DNA from: Paenibacillus sp. FSL R5-0912
GTDB lineage: Bacteria > Bacillota > Bacilli > Paenibacillales > Paenibacillaceae
Direction: 5' to 3'
DNA: 64,000 bases
NCBI RefSeq assembly: GCF_000758605.1
Contig: NZ_CP009282.1
Location: 5,270,001-5,334,000 of the forward strand
In this document: positions 1 through 7,414 of the stretch, piece after piece
Layout of the letters: every line of letters starts with the position of its first letter
How positions within the stretch are numbered: position 1 is the first letter of the stretch
Position numbers and translations under genes: made by a program
Notes under the pieces: model-generated
What the model saw: only the letters and a program-made list of their open reading frames with translations
Told to the model about the DNA's origin: nothing
The model's database searches: none

Positions 1-20
1 AAACCCATAAAGTCAACAAT

Positions 21-85
21 ATTCCACACTTTTTATTTGATATTTATGTGGTATTGTGTGATATAATTCAAATGCAGTGTGGGAT
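21..85. promoter_or_regulatory. Imperfect inverted repeat spanning the deoR-like promoter
   Basis: ATTCCACAC at 21-29 and GTGTGGGAT at 77-85 form 9-bp inverted arms with one mismatch. They bracket the promoter-like hexamers TTGATA (37-42) and TATAAT (62-67), which have a long 19-bp spacer. DeoR regulators often bind spaced repeats and loop, so this could be an autoregulatory operator. That is inference from position only. Confidence 0.25.
37..67 (+). promoter_or_regulatory. Candidate sigma-A promoter of the DeoR-family gene
   Basis: TTGATA at 37-42 and a consensus TATAAT at 62-67 are separated by 19 bp, two more than ideal. The start codon of the regulator lies about 115 nt downstream, so a leader of roughly 100 nt is implied. 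Confidence 0.35.
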
Positions 86-180
86 TATACCCGTTTTAAT
101 TATTTAAGTTTTGCAGAAATATGTAGTAAACTAGTTGATATACTATGGCTAGAACTATTTAATCAAGGGTGGGCAACGGG

Positions 181-951
181 ATGAAGGCTTTTGAACGGCG
201 GGATCTGGTAATCAACGAGCTATACAGGCATAAGAAGGTTCACGTAGCGGACCTGGCGCAGAAATTTGGTGTATCGGAGGAGACCATCCGGCGTGATCTC
301 GACCGGTTGGATAAAGAGGGTATTGCCAAGAAGAATTACGGCGGGGCGATTCTGAACGCCCATACCAACGAGGACCCCTCCTACTCCCATAGGCATCAGG
401 TCAACATTGAAGCGAAGCGGATGATTGCCGCATGTCTGCTGGAGCTGATTAGTGACGGGGACAGTGTGATGACTGATACCAGCACAACAGCTTTTGAAGG
501 CTTGCGGAGAATCGTGGAGGACAAAAAAAATCTGACAATCATCACCAATTCCCTGGCGGTATTGTCAGAGTTCCAGCATTCCGGACAGAAGCTCATTTCT
601 ACGGGAGGCATCCTGGGGCCGGAGACCAGCTCTTTTGTAGGGCCGACGGCGTCGCAGACGATCCTGAAATATAATGTGGATGTGGCCATCTTCAGCTGCA
701 AGGCGCTCTCCATGACCGGCGGACTCAGTGATTCGAACGAAGCGGAGACCGAACTCAAGGTGCTGATGCAGCAGCAGGCGAACAAAGTTGTGCTCCTGGC
801 CGACCATTCCAAGTTCGACCGGATCGCCTTCATCCGGCTGTTCAGCTTCGACAAGGTCGATTATATCGTCACCGATCAGCGGCCGTCCGAAGAATGGATT
901 GAATTCTTAAGCAAATATCAGGTGTCTTTGCTCTATCCTGCGCTGCAGTAG
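181..951 (+). CDS. DeoR/GlpR-family transcriptional regulator
   Basis: A 256-residue repressor of the DeoR class. Residues 5-55 form the winged HTH with the family signature around VADLAQKFGVSEETIRRDL; the remainder is the DeoR C-terminal sensor domain, which normally binds a phosphorylated sugar, with the typical ISTGGIL and LLADHSKF segments. I chose ATG 181 over the in-frame GTG at 169 because AAGGGTGG lies 9 nt before 181 and nothing useful precedes 169. Downstream come a tiny membrane ORF and a convergent UlaG-like hydrolase. E. coli UlaR (DeoR family) also sits beside ulaG, so a sugar-acid or phosphosugar signal is conceivable, but the ligand is not shown by the sequence. Confidence 0.9.
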   Translation: MKAFERRDLVINELYRHKKVHVADLAQKFGVSEETIRRDLDRLDKEGIAKKNYGGAILNAHTNEDPSYSHRHQVNIEAKRMIAACLLELISDGDSVMTDTSTTAFEGLRRIVEDKKNLTIITNSLAVLSEFQHSGQKLISTGGILGPETSSFVGPTASQTILKYNVDVAIFSCKALSMTGGLSDSNEAETELKVLMQQQANKVVLLADHSKFDRIAFIRLFSFDKVDYIVTDQRPSEEWIEFLSKYQVSLLYPALQ

Positions 952-986
952 TGCACACTCTGCACCGGAAGGAGGTGAACCACAGA

Positions 987-1103
987 ATGGGGATGATCCA
1001 GATTGCTGCAACCTCCGCTCCACTGTGGTTTCCGCCGGTTCTCGCCGCCGTCGGTGTGTGTCTGATTTCGCTTTTGTGGATGGTATTCAAGAAATCGGGC
1101 TGA
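987..1103 (+). CDS. 38-residue single-span membrane peptide
   Basis: A short ORF with an almost perfect ribosome site (GGAAGGAGGTGA, 968-979) 7 nt before ATG 987. The product has a polar start (MGMIQIAATSAPLW), a hydrophobic stretch of about 20 residues containing LAAVGVCLISLLWMVF, and a positively charged end (KKSG), as in small inner-membrane peptides. It begins 35 nt after the DeoR-family stop on the same strand and could share its transcript. No family was recognised. The strong ribosome site is the main argument that it is translated. Confidence 0.5.
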   Translation: MGMIQIAATSAPLWFPPVLAAVGVCLISLLWMVFKKSG

Positions 1104-1117
1104 TTTTATGAATGCGT

Positions 1118-1969
1118 TTACTTGGAGTCTGGAGTGCTGTTCTTAAAAGCCTGCGCCGATACATAGACAAACCGTTCGGCTCTGGCCATCATATGGAATT
1201 TCTGCTCCGGGAAGTGGCGGTACAGGTGATCGACGAAATATCCCGGATTCTCAGCGTTTCCGGCGAACAGGTCATAATGGAGTGGAATGACCGTCTCAAA
1301 CCCGCTGGTCGCCGCAAACTCCGCCGCTTCCCGGTAGTTCATATTGCCGACAATATTGCGGCTTCCCCGGTAGTAGTCACGGCCGTTAATCGGCAGCAGC
1401 GCCAGATCAATCTTCCGGCTGCCGACTTCCTCAATCAGCTCAGGGAACAGAACCGTATCTCCGGCATGATACACCATGACCCCATTCAGCTGCAGGATGT
1501 AGCCGACATACTTGGGGTTTCCCTGTTCATCGCGCTCCAGCTGTTCATGCGCTGCGGCAACAGGGAACACCTGCAGGCCGGGTGCAGGCTCTGCTGCGTG
1601 AGCAGGCAATGCTGCGGTTAGGCGCTCCTTCTGTATTCCTAGTCCCTGCAATCGTTCCAGGCAGACCGCCGGAGCCATGAACCGGGCTGCGGGATTGTGC
1701 TCTGCAAGCATCGGCAATGCCCGCTCATCCAGATGATCCGAGTGGTCATGGGTGATCAGACATACGTCCATATTGGTAATCTCCGCAGGCGGAATCGGCG
1801 GTGGGAACGTCCGGTCCGGGTCAGGAGAGACATAAGGATCAATATAAACGGTCACCTCTGCCCCTTTGATAATCACACTGGCTTGTCCCAGAAACCAGAC
1901 GGCCAGACAGCCATAGGGCACCTCGGTCGCCCGGACTTCCTCGATCAATTCTTTTCCTGTTAACGGCAT
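1118..1969 (-). CDS. UlaG-like MBL-fold metallo-hydrolase
   Basis: A 283-residue metallo-beta-lactamase-fold hydrolase of the COG2220/UlaG type, which includes L-ascorbate-6-phosphate lactonase and many uncharacterised relatives. The metal motif THDHSDH is present near residue 75, with later conserved histidines in YHAGDTVLF and VIPLHYD. No signal peptide is seen, so it should be cytosolic. ATG 1969 was chosen because AAGGGAGG lies 7 nt upstream; the ORF extends to 2053 but the extension is arginine-rich and has no ribosome site. It converges on the DeoR-family gene and tiny ORF. Substrate is not determinable; a lactonase role is plausible only. Confidence 0.85.
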   Translation of the reverse strand: MPLTGKELIEEVRATEVPYGCLAVWFLGQASVIIKGAEVTVYIDPYVSPDPDRTFPPPIPPAEITNMDVCLITHDHSDHLDERALPMLAEHNPAARFMAPAVCLERLQGLGIQKERLTAALPAHAAEPAPGLQVFPVAAAHEQLERDEQGNPKYVGYILQLNGVMVYHAGDTVLFPELIEEVGSRKIDLALLPINGRDYYRGSRNIVGNMNYREAAEFAATSGFETVIPLHYDLFAGNAENPGYFVDHLYRHFPEQKFHMMARAERFVYVSAQAFKNSTPDSK

Positions 1970-2271
1970 GTACATGCCCTCCCTTCTTCTCGGCAAAATT
2001 CTACCCCAAAACCAGCGTGCACGCAAACGCAGCGAGCAGGCCCGTGGCTTCAATCGCGGATTTTGCTCCTCCGCCCGTTGTCTTACCGCTGCATAATCCC
2101 TTCCCTGACATCCCGCTTCTGTGGACCGGCGCTTGCTTCAAGCAGCTCTGACAGGCCGGTTCGTCCGCCAGGCTATACATCCGGATCATAGATACACTAC
2201 TATAGATAAAGAATTAGATAATAAAATAGATAAATGAAATAGCAACATTCCAATCAAATGGAGGGAAAGTC
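1970..2271. other. Gene-poor gap
   Basis: About 300 bp between the minus-strand MBL gene and the plus-strand ABM gene. It should carry both outward promoters. The AT-rich 60 bp before 2272 (atagataaagaattagataa) is the likelier start region of the downstream gene. A 62-codon minus-strand ORF (2001-2189) lacks a ribosome site and is not called. Confidence 0.4.
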
Positions 2272-2613
2272 ATGAGTGAAATTGCCAACACACCAGAGCC
2301 CCCTTATTATGCCGTGATTTTCACATCTGAACGGACAGACGGGGATAACCAATATGCGGAGATGGCCGAGGAAATGGATAAACTCGCAGCCGCCCAGCCT
2401 GGATTTCTCGGAGCAGAAAGTGCCAGAGAAGGTCTAGGTATCACCGTCTCTTATTGGGATTCGCTCGAAGCTATCCAGCAATGGAAGCACAACGAACGGC
2501 ATCTGGTCGCCCAGAGCAAAGGGATTGCGGACTGGTATCTGACCTATAAAACAAGAATCTGCAAGGTGGAAAGAGATTATGGATTTGAGAAGGGGAGCCC
2601 CCCGGTCCGTTAG
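2272..2613 (+). CDS. Antibiotic-biosynthesis-monooxygenase (ABM) domain protein
   Basis: A 113-residue single-domain protein of the dimeric alpha/beta ABM ferredoxin-like fold (COG2329, the fold shared by HmoA and IsdG). Visible landmarks are YYAVIFTSER at the first strand, the AAQPGFLGAES turn, the VSYWDSLEAIQQWK helix and the HLVAQSKG segment. Most family members have unproven roles in heme breakdown, quinone oxidation or stress, and nothing here singles one out. AATGGAGGG precedes the ATG by 6 nt. It is monocistronic, followed by about 300 bp without a gene. Confidence 0.8.
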   Translation: MSEIANTPEPPYYAVIFTSERTDGDNQYAEMAEEMDKLAAAQPGFLGAESAREGLGITVSYWDSLEAIQQWKHNERHLVAQSKGIADWYLTYKTRICKVERDYGFEKGSPPVR

Positions 2614-2915
2614 TCCACCCCAAAAATTAATGGTAAGGTACCGGCTGAATCCCGCATTGAAATTAGCAGCTGCCCGGCAAATGCGCCTCCGTTCATGATC
2701 AAGTGGAGAAAATCCACCTATTGCCTGCCGCCAACGCCACCACACTCACTCCTGCCAACTGCCAATGCTGTGATTTCCTAATCTATCAAAAAGCGCGTCC
2801 CGTTCGGTTGCTGCTTATTGCTGCAAATCCCCGCTTGTTACCGATGCCATTTCATGGGTACAATATTTAGATAGTGTACTTCTACTAAAGGACAGGTAAA
2901 GGACAGGTGAAATGC
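2614..2915. other. Intergenic region ahead of nadE
   Basis: About 300 bp with no supportable ORF or hairpin terminator. The only structure I see is the promoter-like pair at 2835-2864. Confidence 0.4.
2835..2864 (+). promoter_or_regulatory. Candidate nadE promoter
   Basis: TTGTTA (2835-2840) and TACAAT (2859-2864) with an 18-bp spacer. The start codon of NAD synthetase is about 50 nt downstream. Confidence 0.4.
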
Positions 2916-4853
2916 ATGCAGAATCACGGATTCGCGCGAGTCGCTGCCGCTTCCCCCGAGCTTAAGGTGGCCGACTGCGTATTCAATTCCGAACAAATTA
3001 TTGAAGTGATAAATAATGCCGCGGCACAGGAGGTGGAGTACCTGGTACTCCCGGAACTATGCATCACGGGGTACACCTGTGCGGATCTGTTCCTGCAGCC
3101 CAAGCTGCTGGATGCCGCCACGGAGGCTCTGCTCCGGATTACTGCCGCAACGGCAGAATATACAATGATCGTTATTGCCGGTCTGCCTATCTCCATCAAG
3201 AGCCGACTGTTCAACTGCGCTGCTGTCATCCAGCAGGGTCATATTCTCGGGATTGTCGTGAAGACCTGCATTCCCGGTTATAGCGAATTCTATGAGCCGC
3301 GCTGGTTCGCGGGAGCTGAAGAGCTGGAAGTGGCAGAACTTCGGATCGGCGGAGCTGTAGTACCGATCGGTAATGATCTGATTTTTGCCTGCGAGAGTAA
3401 CGGGAATTTGTCCTTCGGCGTTGAGATCTGCGAGGATCTCTGGGTTCCTGTTCCGCCAAGCAGTCTCCTGGCCCAGGCCGGGGCCACGCTGCTGTTCAAC
3501 CCGTCTGCCAGCAATGAGCTGGTAGGCAAGGCCGATTACCGCCGCCAGCTGGTGGGCAGCCAGTCTGCTTCCTGTGTGGCCGGTTATGTCTATGCCGGCT
3601 GCAATACCGGTGAATCTACAACGGATGTTGTCTTCGGCGGGCACTCGCTGATCGCGGAGAACGGCCAGCTGCTGGCCGAGTCTGAACGCTTCACCCACGA
3701 GAGCCGGATGATCACCGCCGACATCGACCTGCCGCGGATTCAGTATTCCCGCACCGTGATGGGCACCTTCCGGGCCGGCAAAGGCGGCCGCAATTACCGC
3801 GAGCTGCTCTTCACTTCTCCAGTCCGCGAGAATAGTAAGCGGGAGCTGAAGCGTACAGTAGGTGTCAATCCGTTTGTCCCTGGCAATCCATTGCAGCGCG
3901 ACGAACGCTGTCAGGAAATCCTCTCCATCCAGACCTCCGGCCTGATGAAGCGTATCCGTCACATCGGCACCAAGCAAGCCGTAATCGGCATCTCCGGCGG
4001 CCTTGACTCTACGCTTGCGCTGCTGGTAGCTGTGCGTGCTATGGAGCTGCTCGGGCGTCCGGCCAGCGATGTGCTTGCCGTCACGATGCCTGGCTTCGGC
4101 ACGACGAACCGGACCTACGACAATGCCGTCGGCCTGATCAAAGCGCTCGGCGCCTCGCTTAAGGTCGTTGATATCAAGGCTGCCTGCCTCCAGCACTTCG
4201 AGGATATCGGCCATGACAAAGATGTGCATGACCTGACTTATGAGAATGTCCAGGCCCGGGAGCGTACGCAGATTCTGATGGATCTCGCCAACAAAAACGG
4301 CGGCATTGTCATCGGAACCGGCGATTTATCCGAGCTGGCGCTAGGATGGTGTACCTATAACGGCGACCACATGTCGATGTACAGCGTGAATTCAGGCATT
4401 CCGAAGACACTGATCCAATATGTCGTCGCCTGGTATGCGGATCATGAAGCCGATGAGACGGTGGGCAAGTTCCTGTACAGCATCATCGAGACCGGAATCA
4501 GCCCGGAGCTGCTGCCGCCATCGGCAACCGGAGAGATCGTCCAGCTCACCGAGAATATTCTGGGGCCCTACATTGTGCATGATTTCTTCCTGTATTACAT
4601 GCTGCGCACAGGGGCTTCTCCCGGCAAAATGCTCTACCTTGCGCAGCACGCTTTCGGTGAGGCCTACCCTAAGGAGCAGCTGGTCGCTTGGCTGAAGGTG
4701 TTCATCACCCGCTTCTTCACCCAGCAGTTCAAGCGCTCCTGCCTGCCGGACGGACCGAAGGTGGGTACCGTCAGCCTCTCGCCGCGCGGCGACTGGCGCA
4801 TGCCGAGTGATGCTTCCGCTGCACTCTGGCTGCGGGAAATCGAAGAATTGTAA
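2916..4853 (+). CDS. nadE: Glutamine-dependent NAD+ synthetase
   Basis: Catalyses the last step of NAD+ synthesis: nicotinate adenine dinucleotide plus ATP and glutamine-derived ammonia give NAD+. It is the two-domain 645-residue form. The N-terminal nitrilase-like glutaminase shows the triad E47 (LPELCITGY), K116 (VVKTCIPGYSEFYEPRW) and C172 (GVEICEDLW). The C-terminal synthetase has the ATP-pyrophosphatase loop SGGLDST at 360-366. ATG 2916 (AGGTGA 5 nt upstream) fits the family start better than the in-frame GTG at 2907. It is monocistronic and ends at a strong hairpin terminator. The carried glutaminase domain means it does not depend on free ammonia. Confidence 0.96.
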   Translation: MQNHGFARVAAASPELKVADCVFNSEQIIEVINNAAAQEVEYLVLPELCITGYTCADLFLQPKLLDAATEALLRITAATAEYTMIVIAGLPISIKSRLFNCAAVIQQGHILGIVVKTCIPGYSEFYEPRWFAGAEELEVAELRIGGAVVPIGNDLIFACESNGNLSFGVEICEDLWVPVPPSSLLAQAGATLLFNPSASNELVGKADYRRQLVGSQSASCVAGYVYAGCNTGESTTDVVFGGHSLIAENGQLLAESERFTHESRMITADIDLPRIQYSRTVMGTFRAGKGGRNYRELLFTSPVRENSKRELKRTVGVNPFVPGNPLQRDERCQEILSIQTSGLMKRIRHIGTKQAVIGISGGLDSTLALLVAVRAMELLGRPASDVLAVTMPGFGTTNRTYDNAVGLIKALGASLKVVDIKAACLQHFEDIGHDKDVHDLTYENVQARERTQILMDLANKNGGIVIGTGDLSELALGWCTYNGDHMSMYSVNSGIPKTLIQYVVAWYADHEADETVGKFLYSIIETGISPELLPPSATGEIVQLTENILGPYIVHDFFLYYMLRTGASPGKMLYLAQHAFGEAYPKEQLVAWLKVFITRFFTQQFKRSCLPDGPKVGTVSLSPRGDWRMPSDASAALWLREIEEL

Positions 4854-5039
4854 TCACCGCCCGGGCGCTGGTGAGGACGCTCCGCGAACAGACCGTTGTT
4901 CCAATCGCTGTTGTCCCCAGATTTTATTCATTCTCCTTAGCGGTGAAAATCCGGGGACAAAGGCGACCGCTGCCGCTTTTACACAATCGTTCTGTCCTCT
5001 CCGCTGTTTAAGCGGGAATCGTATCTTCAATCTTAAAAC

Positions 5040-5098
5040 AGAGCAGCAATCCTCGCGTTATTGGAGGATCGCTGCTCTACTGATTTTCGCCTTTTTTT
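5040..5098. terminator. Bidirectional terminator between nadE and the Gre-like gene
   Basis: AGAGCAGC-ATCCTC and GAGGAT-GCTGCTCT arms (5040-5078) form a long stem with a single mismatch around an AT-rich loop. On the plus strand it is followed, after 12 nt, by a run of seven T; on the minus strand by TTTT. It serves both convergent genes. Confidence 0.8.
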
Positions 5099-5136
5099 AT
5101 TAACCGCCCTAGACAGTTACTGCACTTCCTGCCCGT

Positions 5137-5565
5137 TCAATCATACACATTATCCAGAATCAGCACTTCATCGCTGCCAAACGGGGTTTGGATTGTGACG
5201 GTATCGCCGGGACGTGCCAGAATCAGCCCCCTGCCCATCGGAGACCAGAGGGAGATGCAGAATTCATCCAGCTCGGCTTCACCGGGAATTACGATTCTAT
5301 AGGCATCCTTCAGCGTTTCCTGACCGATCCGCAGCGATACCCGCGACCCGACCAGAACAGTGGATTGCTCCAGCGCTTCATCCCCGCCGGACAGAATCTG
5401 CTCCACCGCCTCCTGATACTTCCTGATCAGGGACTGAATCTCCGCCCGTTCGGCCGGTGACTCCCATGTTCCCCGGTCCAGAATAACAAATTTATGCTCA
5501 TCGAGATAGACCAGCTGCTGCACCAGCTCCTGGCGCAGGGAAATCGTAACGAGACTATGGCTCAT
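5137..5565 (-). CDS. GreA/GreB-family transcript cleavage/elongation factor-like protein
   Basis: A 142-residue protein with a short N-terminal helical region (about 1-60) and the GreA/GreB C-terminal FKBP-like domain (about 65-142: VLVGSRVSLRIG, YRIVIPGEAE, SPMGRGLILARPGDTV). True GreA is about 158 residues with a long acidic-tipped coiled coil; here the coil is shorter and the usual acidic tip is not obvious, so it may modulate RNA polymerase like Rnk or Gfh1 rather than cleave transcripts. ATG 5565 is preferred over GTG 5577 because GGGTGA precedes it. It overlaps a 23-codon upstream ORF and has a hairpin leader, which suggests post-initiation control. Confidence 0.8.
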   Translation of the reverse strand: MSHSLVTISLRQELVQQLVYLDEHKFVILDRGTWESPAERAEIQSLIRKYQEAVEQILSGGDEALEQSTVLVGSRVSLRIGQETLKDAYRIVIPGEAELDEFCISLWSPMGRGLILARPGDTVTIQTPFGSDEVLILDNVYD

Positions 5566-5626
5566 AGTAGATTTCACCCACTTTCTTCATCAGGTCATGC
5601 TCGAAAATACGCTTACTCAACCTCAT
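5555..5626 (-). CDS. 23-codon upstream ORF overlapping the Gre-like start
   Basis: ATG 5626 follows GGGAGG by 10 nt. The peptide begins MRLSKRIFEHDLMKK, is basic, and ends with TAG at 5555, 11 nt inside the Gre-like gene in another frame. Such an overlap is typical of translational coupling. It could be a leader peptide or a real small protein; only the ribosome site and overlap support it. Confidence 0.4.
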   Translation of the reverse strand: MRLSKRIFEHDLMKKVGEIYYEP

Positions 5627-5641
5627 AGCCCTCAGTCCTCC

Positions 5642-5674
5642 CAAATAATAAAATAGATCCCGCGTGGGGATCTA
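5642..5674 (-). promoter_or_regulatory. 5-prime hairpin with U-rich tail ahead of the Gre-like gene
   Basis: On the minus strand TAGATCCC and GGGATCTA (5674-5667 and 5661-5654) pair as 8 bp around a 5-nt loop, then an ATTTTATTATTT tract follows. From the promoter at 5681-5708 the hairpin would lie at the very 5-prime end of the mRNA, so it could be a stabilising stem or a weak attenuator. Confidence 0.45.
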
Positions 5675-5680
5675 CTCTCT

Positions 5681-5708
5681 ATGATAGCATCTTTCTATGG
5701 AAAGACAA
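5681..5708 (-). promoter_or_regulatory. Candidate promoter of the Gre-like gene
   Basis: On the minus strand TTGTCT (5708-5703) and TATCAT (5686-5681) with a 16-bp spacer. It is situated between the methyltransferase stop (5734) and the leader hairpin. Confidence 0.4.
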
Positions 5709-5733
5709 TGTCATGTATATATGCTGTTGTGAT

Positions 5734-6639
5734 TTACTGCTTGGCTGCAGCTGCTCTGCTGTACATATTGAGATCCTGCAGCTTAATCAGTACCTTGCCG
5801 AACCGTCCGCCTTGGCGTATCACTACCTTTTGATCAGAATAAGCAGTATGCAAATAATCCGTGACGACCTTCAGGGTAGCCTCTTTCCCGTCCAAATGAT
5901 GCATAGGCAGCATCTCTATTACTTCAGCAAGCGCAGCTTCAACGGATAGCTCCTTGCTTTTCGTCTCGCGGGTCACAATCGATTCATAGGAATACCCCTT
6001 CAAATACAGCAGCTGCATCAGGTAGGCCATATCCGAAGATTCCGCATGCACTGCCCGGCCCGTCAGCAGAGGCAGCACTTCATTCATGAGGCTATGCTCC
6101 TGAACCCCCGCCGATGTGCTGATATAGCAGTATTGCCGGGCACAGCTAATGACCTTCTCCGTGCTCTCCCAGTCAAATACCGCCGGACACATGGACACAA
6201 ATACAAGATCGAAGGCGTTCAGCCAGCCTTTTGCCGCAATATCAATATCCTCAAACGGTTCGCGCACCAGTTCCACTTGACCAGGGGCGTAGCCTGCGGT
6301 GTTGTGCAGAAACAGTTCAGACAGTGGAATGTTAGGCTCTACTGCTGTTACCTTGGCCCCTCTCTCGATAAAAGGTACGGTGAAGCCGCCAGAAGCCGCG
6401 CCCACATCCAGGACAGTCAGCCCTTTGAAATCTACTCCCTGGCCCTCCATCCAGCTGATAATCCGCTCACTTCTGTCTCTCCCCGCGCTGCTGAACACCT
6501 CTTCATTAAACACCTTCGCCTTATGATCGAAGCTGGTGTGCGGGTTCATTCCCATTGCTTTGAACTTGTTGGCCATTGCCTTGGGATCTTCCTTCCAGGC
6601 CTGTTCCCATACTTTTGCATCAAATAATCCGTTAATCAT
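5734..6639 (-). CDS. Class I SAM-dependent methyltransferase
   Basis: A 301-residue soluble protein with a Rossmann-type methyltransferase core. Motif I is TVLDVGAASGGFTVPF (about 75-90), the acidic end of beta-2 is AVEPN (about 99-103), and the motif after beta-4 is FDLVFVSMCPAVFDW. An N-terminal helical cap of about 60 residues and a C-terminal region of about 100 residues flank the core. The acceptor cannot be deduced. AGAGGATGA precedes the ATG. It lies downstream of the Rrf2 regulator on the same strand, separated by about 110 bp that include a palindromic repeat, so they may be co-transcribed with attenuation. Confidence 0.85.
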   Translation of the reverse strand: MINGLFDAKVWEQAWKEDPKAMANKFKAMGMNPHTSFDHKAKVFNEEVFSSAGRDRSERIISWMEGQGVDFKGLTVLDVGAASGGFTVPFIERGAKVTAVEPNIPLSELFLHNTAGYAPGQVELVREPFEDIDIAAKGWLNAFDLVFVSMCPAVFDWESTEKVISCARQYCYISTSAGVQEHSLMNEVLPLLTGRAVHAESSDMAYLMQLLYLKGYSYESIVTRETKSKELSVEAALAEVIEMLPMHHLDGKEATLKVVTDYLHTAYSDQKVVIRQGGRFGKVLIKLQDLNMYSRAAAAKQ

Positions 6640-6705
6640 CTCTGATTCATCCTCTCTTATTTTACAGACTTTACAGACTTTGAATATCTACAAAACCCCC
6701 AAGAA

Positions 6706-6746
6706 GAAACGGCTTTGCCGTCCTTGAATAAGGACGATACCGTTTC
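6706..6746. repeat. Palindromic element copy 1 (GAAACGG..CCGTTTC)
   Basis: Near-palindrome GAAACGG-ctttg-CCGTCCTT-gaat-AAGGACG-ata-CCGTTTC. On the minus strand it is followed within a few bases by GGGGGTTTT, so it may also terminate the Rrf2 transcript. A near-identical direct copy lies at 7282-7321 and a diverged one at 17137-17165. Confidence 0.7.
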
Positions 6747-6750
6747 AGAC

Positions 6751-7152
6751 TTAGTGACTCTGCATCATCTTATCGGCAAGCTCCGACATCATCTTATTGC
6801 GCAAATACTCCTCCATCTGACCCTCGGCCTTCACCATCTCCTGCTGGATCAGACACTCGCTGGAATGATTAAGCGTGCAGTCAAACAGCGAAGCCGTGCC
6901 TTCGATCGCATGAATAATATCGAGGAACGATATTTCTTCCTTCCTGCGTCTCAGGCGGTACCCGCCGTTCGCACCGGATGCCGATTCAACCAGCCCCGCC
7001 TTTACCAGCTTCGTAAGGATCTTGGACAAATAAGTAGGCGATACATTCTGCCGCTCGGCAAGCTGCTGCACGCCTACCGGCTTATCAGGGGTGTGCGCTA
7101 CCAGGAACAGCATCGTATGCAACGCATAGTTCGTTGCCTTTGAGTATTTCAT
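6751..7152 (-). CDS. Rrf2-family transcriptional regulator
   Basis: A 133-residue Rrf2 protein with N-terminal winged HTH (residues 1-60; MKYSKATNYALHTMLFL, VQQLAERQNVSPTYLSKIL, ASGANGGYRL). The IscR/NsrR branch uses three cysteines to hold an Fe-S cluster; here only two are seen (FDCTLNHSSECLIQ, about 91-101), so cluster binding is doubtful and a thiol or ligand sensor of the YwnA/CymR kind is as likely. It is flanked on both sides by copies of the same palindrome and lies upstream of the methyltransferase gene. Confidence 0.88.
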   Translation of the reverse strand: MKYSKATNYALHTMLFLVAHTPDKPVGVQQLAERQNVSPTYLSKILTKLVKAGLVESASGANGGYRLRRRKEEISFLDIIHAIEGTASLFDCTLNHSSECLIQQEMVKAEGQMEEYLRNKMMSELADKMMQSH

Positions 7153-7281
7153 CGTACATATCTCACCTCAATCACGGACTTTATTGATCTATAATAACCC
7201 TTATAAGGAGAGAATGCAAGCGGGTGCTACAAGAGGGCAGCCCTTTTCCATTTCCTTCTATGATCGCTGACCAAACAAATG

Positions 7282-7321
7282 GAAACGGCTTTACCGTCCT
7301 TTTTTAGGACGGTACCGTTTC
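7282..7321. repeat. Palindromic element copy 2
   Basis: GAAACGG-ctttA-CCGTCCT-tttttt-AGGACGG-TA-CCGTTTC, same orientation as the copy at 6706-6746. It is about 130 bp before the Rrf2 start and lacks a following U tract on the minus strand, so a terminator role is weak here. Confidence 0.7.
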
Positions 7322-7366
7322 AGCGAGAAAGATAAGGACAATTTATGCGCGGAGCATATCAATTTT

Positions 7367-7402
7367 GAAAAAAACAGAGCCCGTTGTCCCCTAGGAGCTC
7401 TG
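7367..7402 (-). terminator. Terminator of the rhamnosidase gene
   Basis: On the minus strand CAGAGC (7402-7397) pairs with GCTCTG (7380-7375) and is followed directly by a run of seven T. It lies 12 nt after the stop codon. Confidence 0.65.
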
Positions 7403-7414
7403 CATAATGTAATG

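Noticed and set aside
2001..2189. 62-codon minus-strand ORF with a hydrophobic end
   Set aside because: No ribosome site before its ATG, composition unlike neighbours, and no family recognised.
3057..4229. 390-codon open frame antisense to nadE
   Set aside because: It lies wholly inside a clearly conserved NAD synthetase gene on the other strand, has no ribosome site and no recognisable domain; it reflects high GC at third positions.
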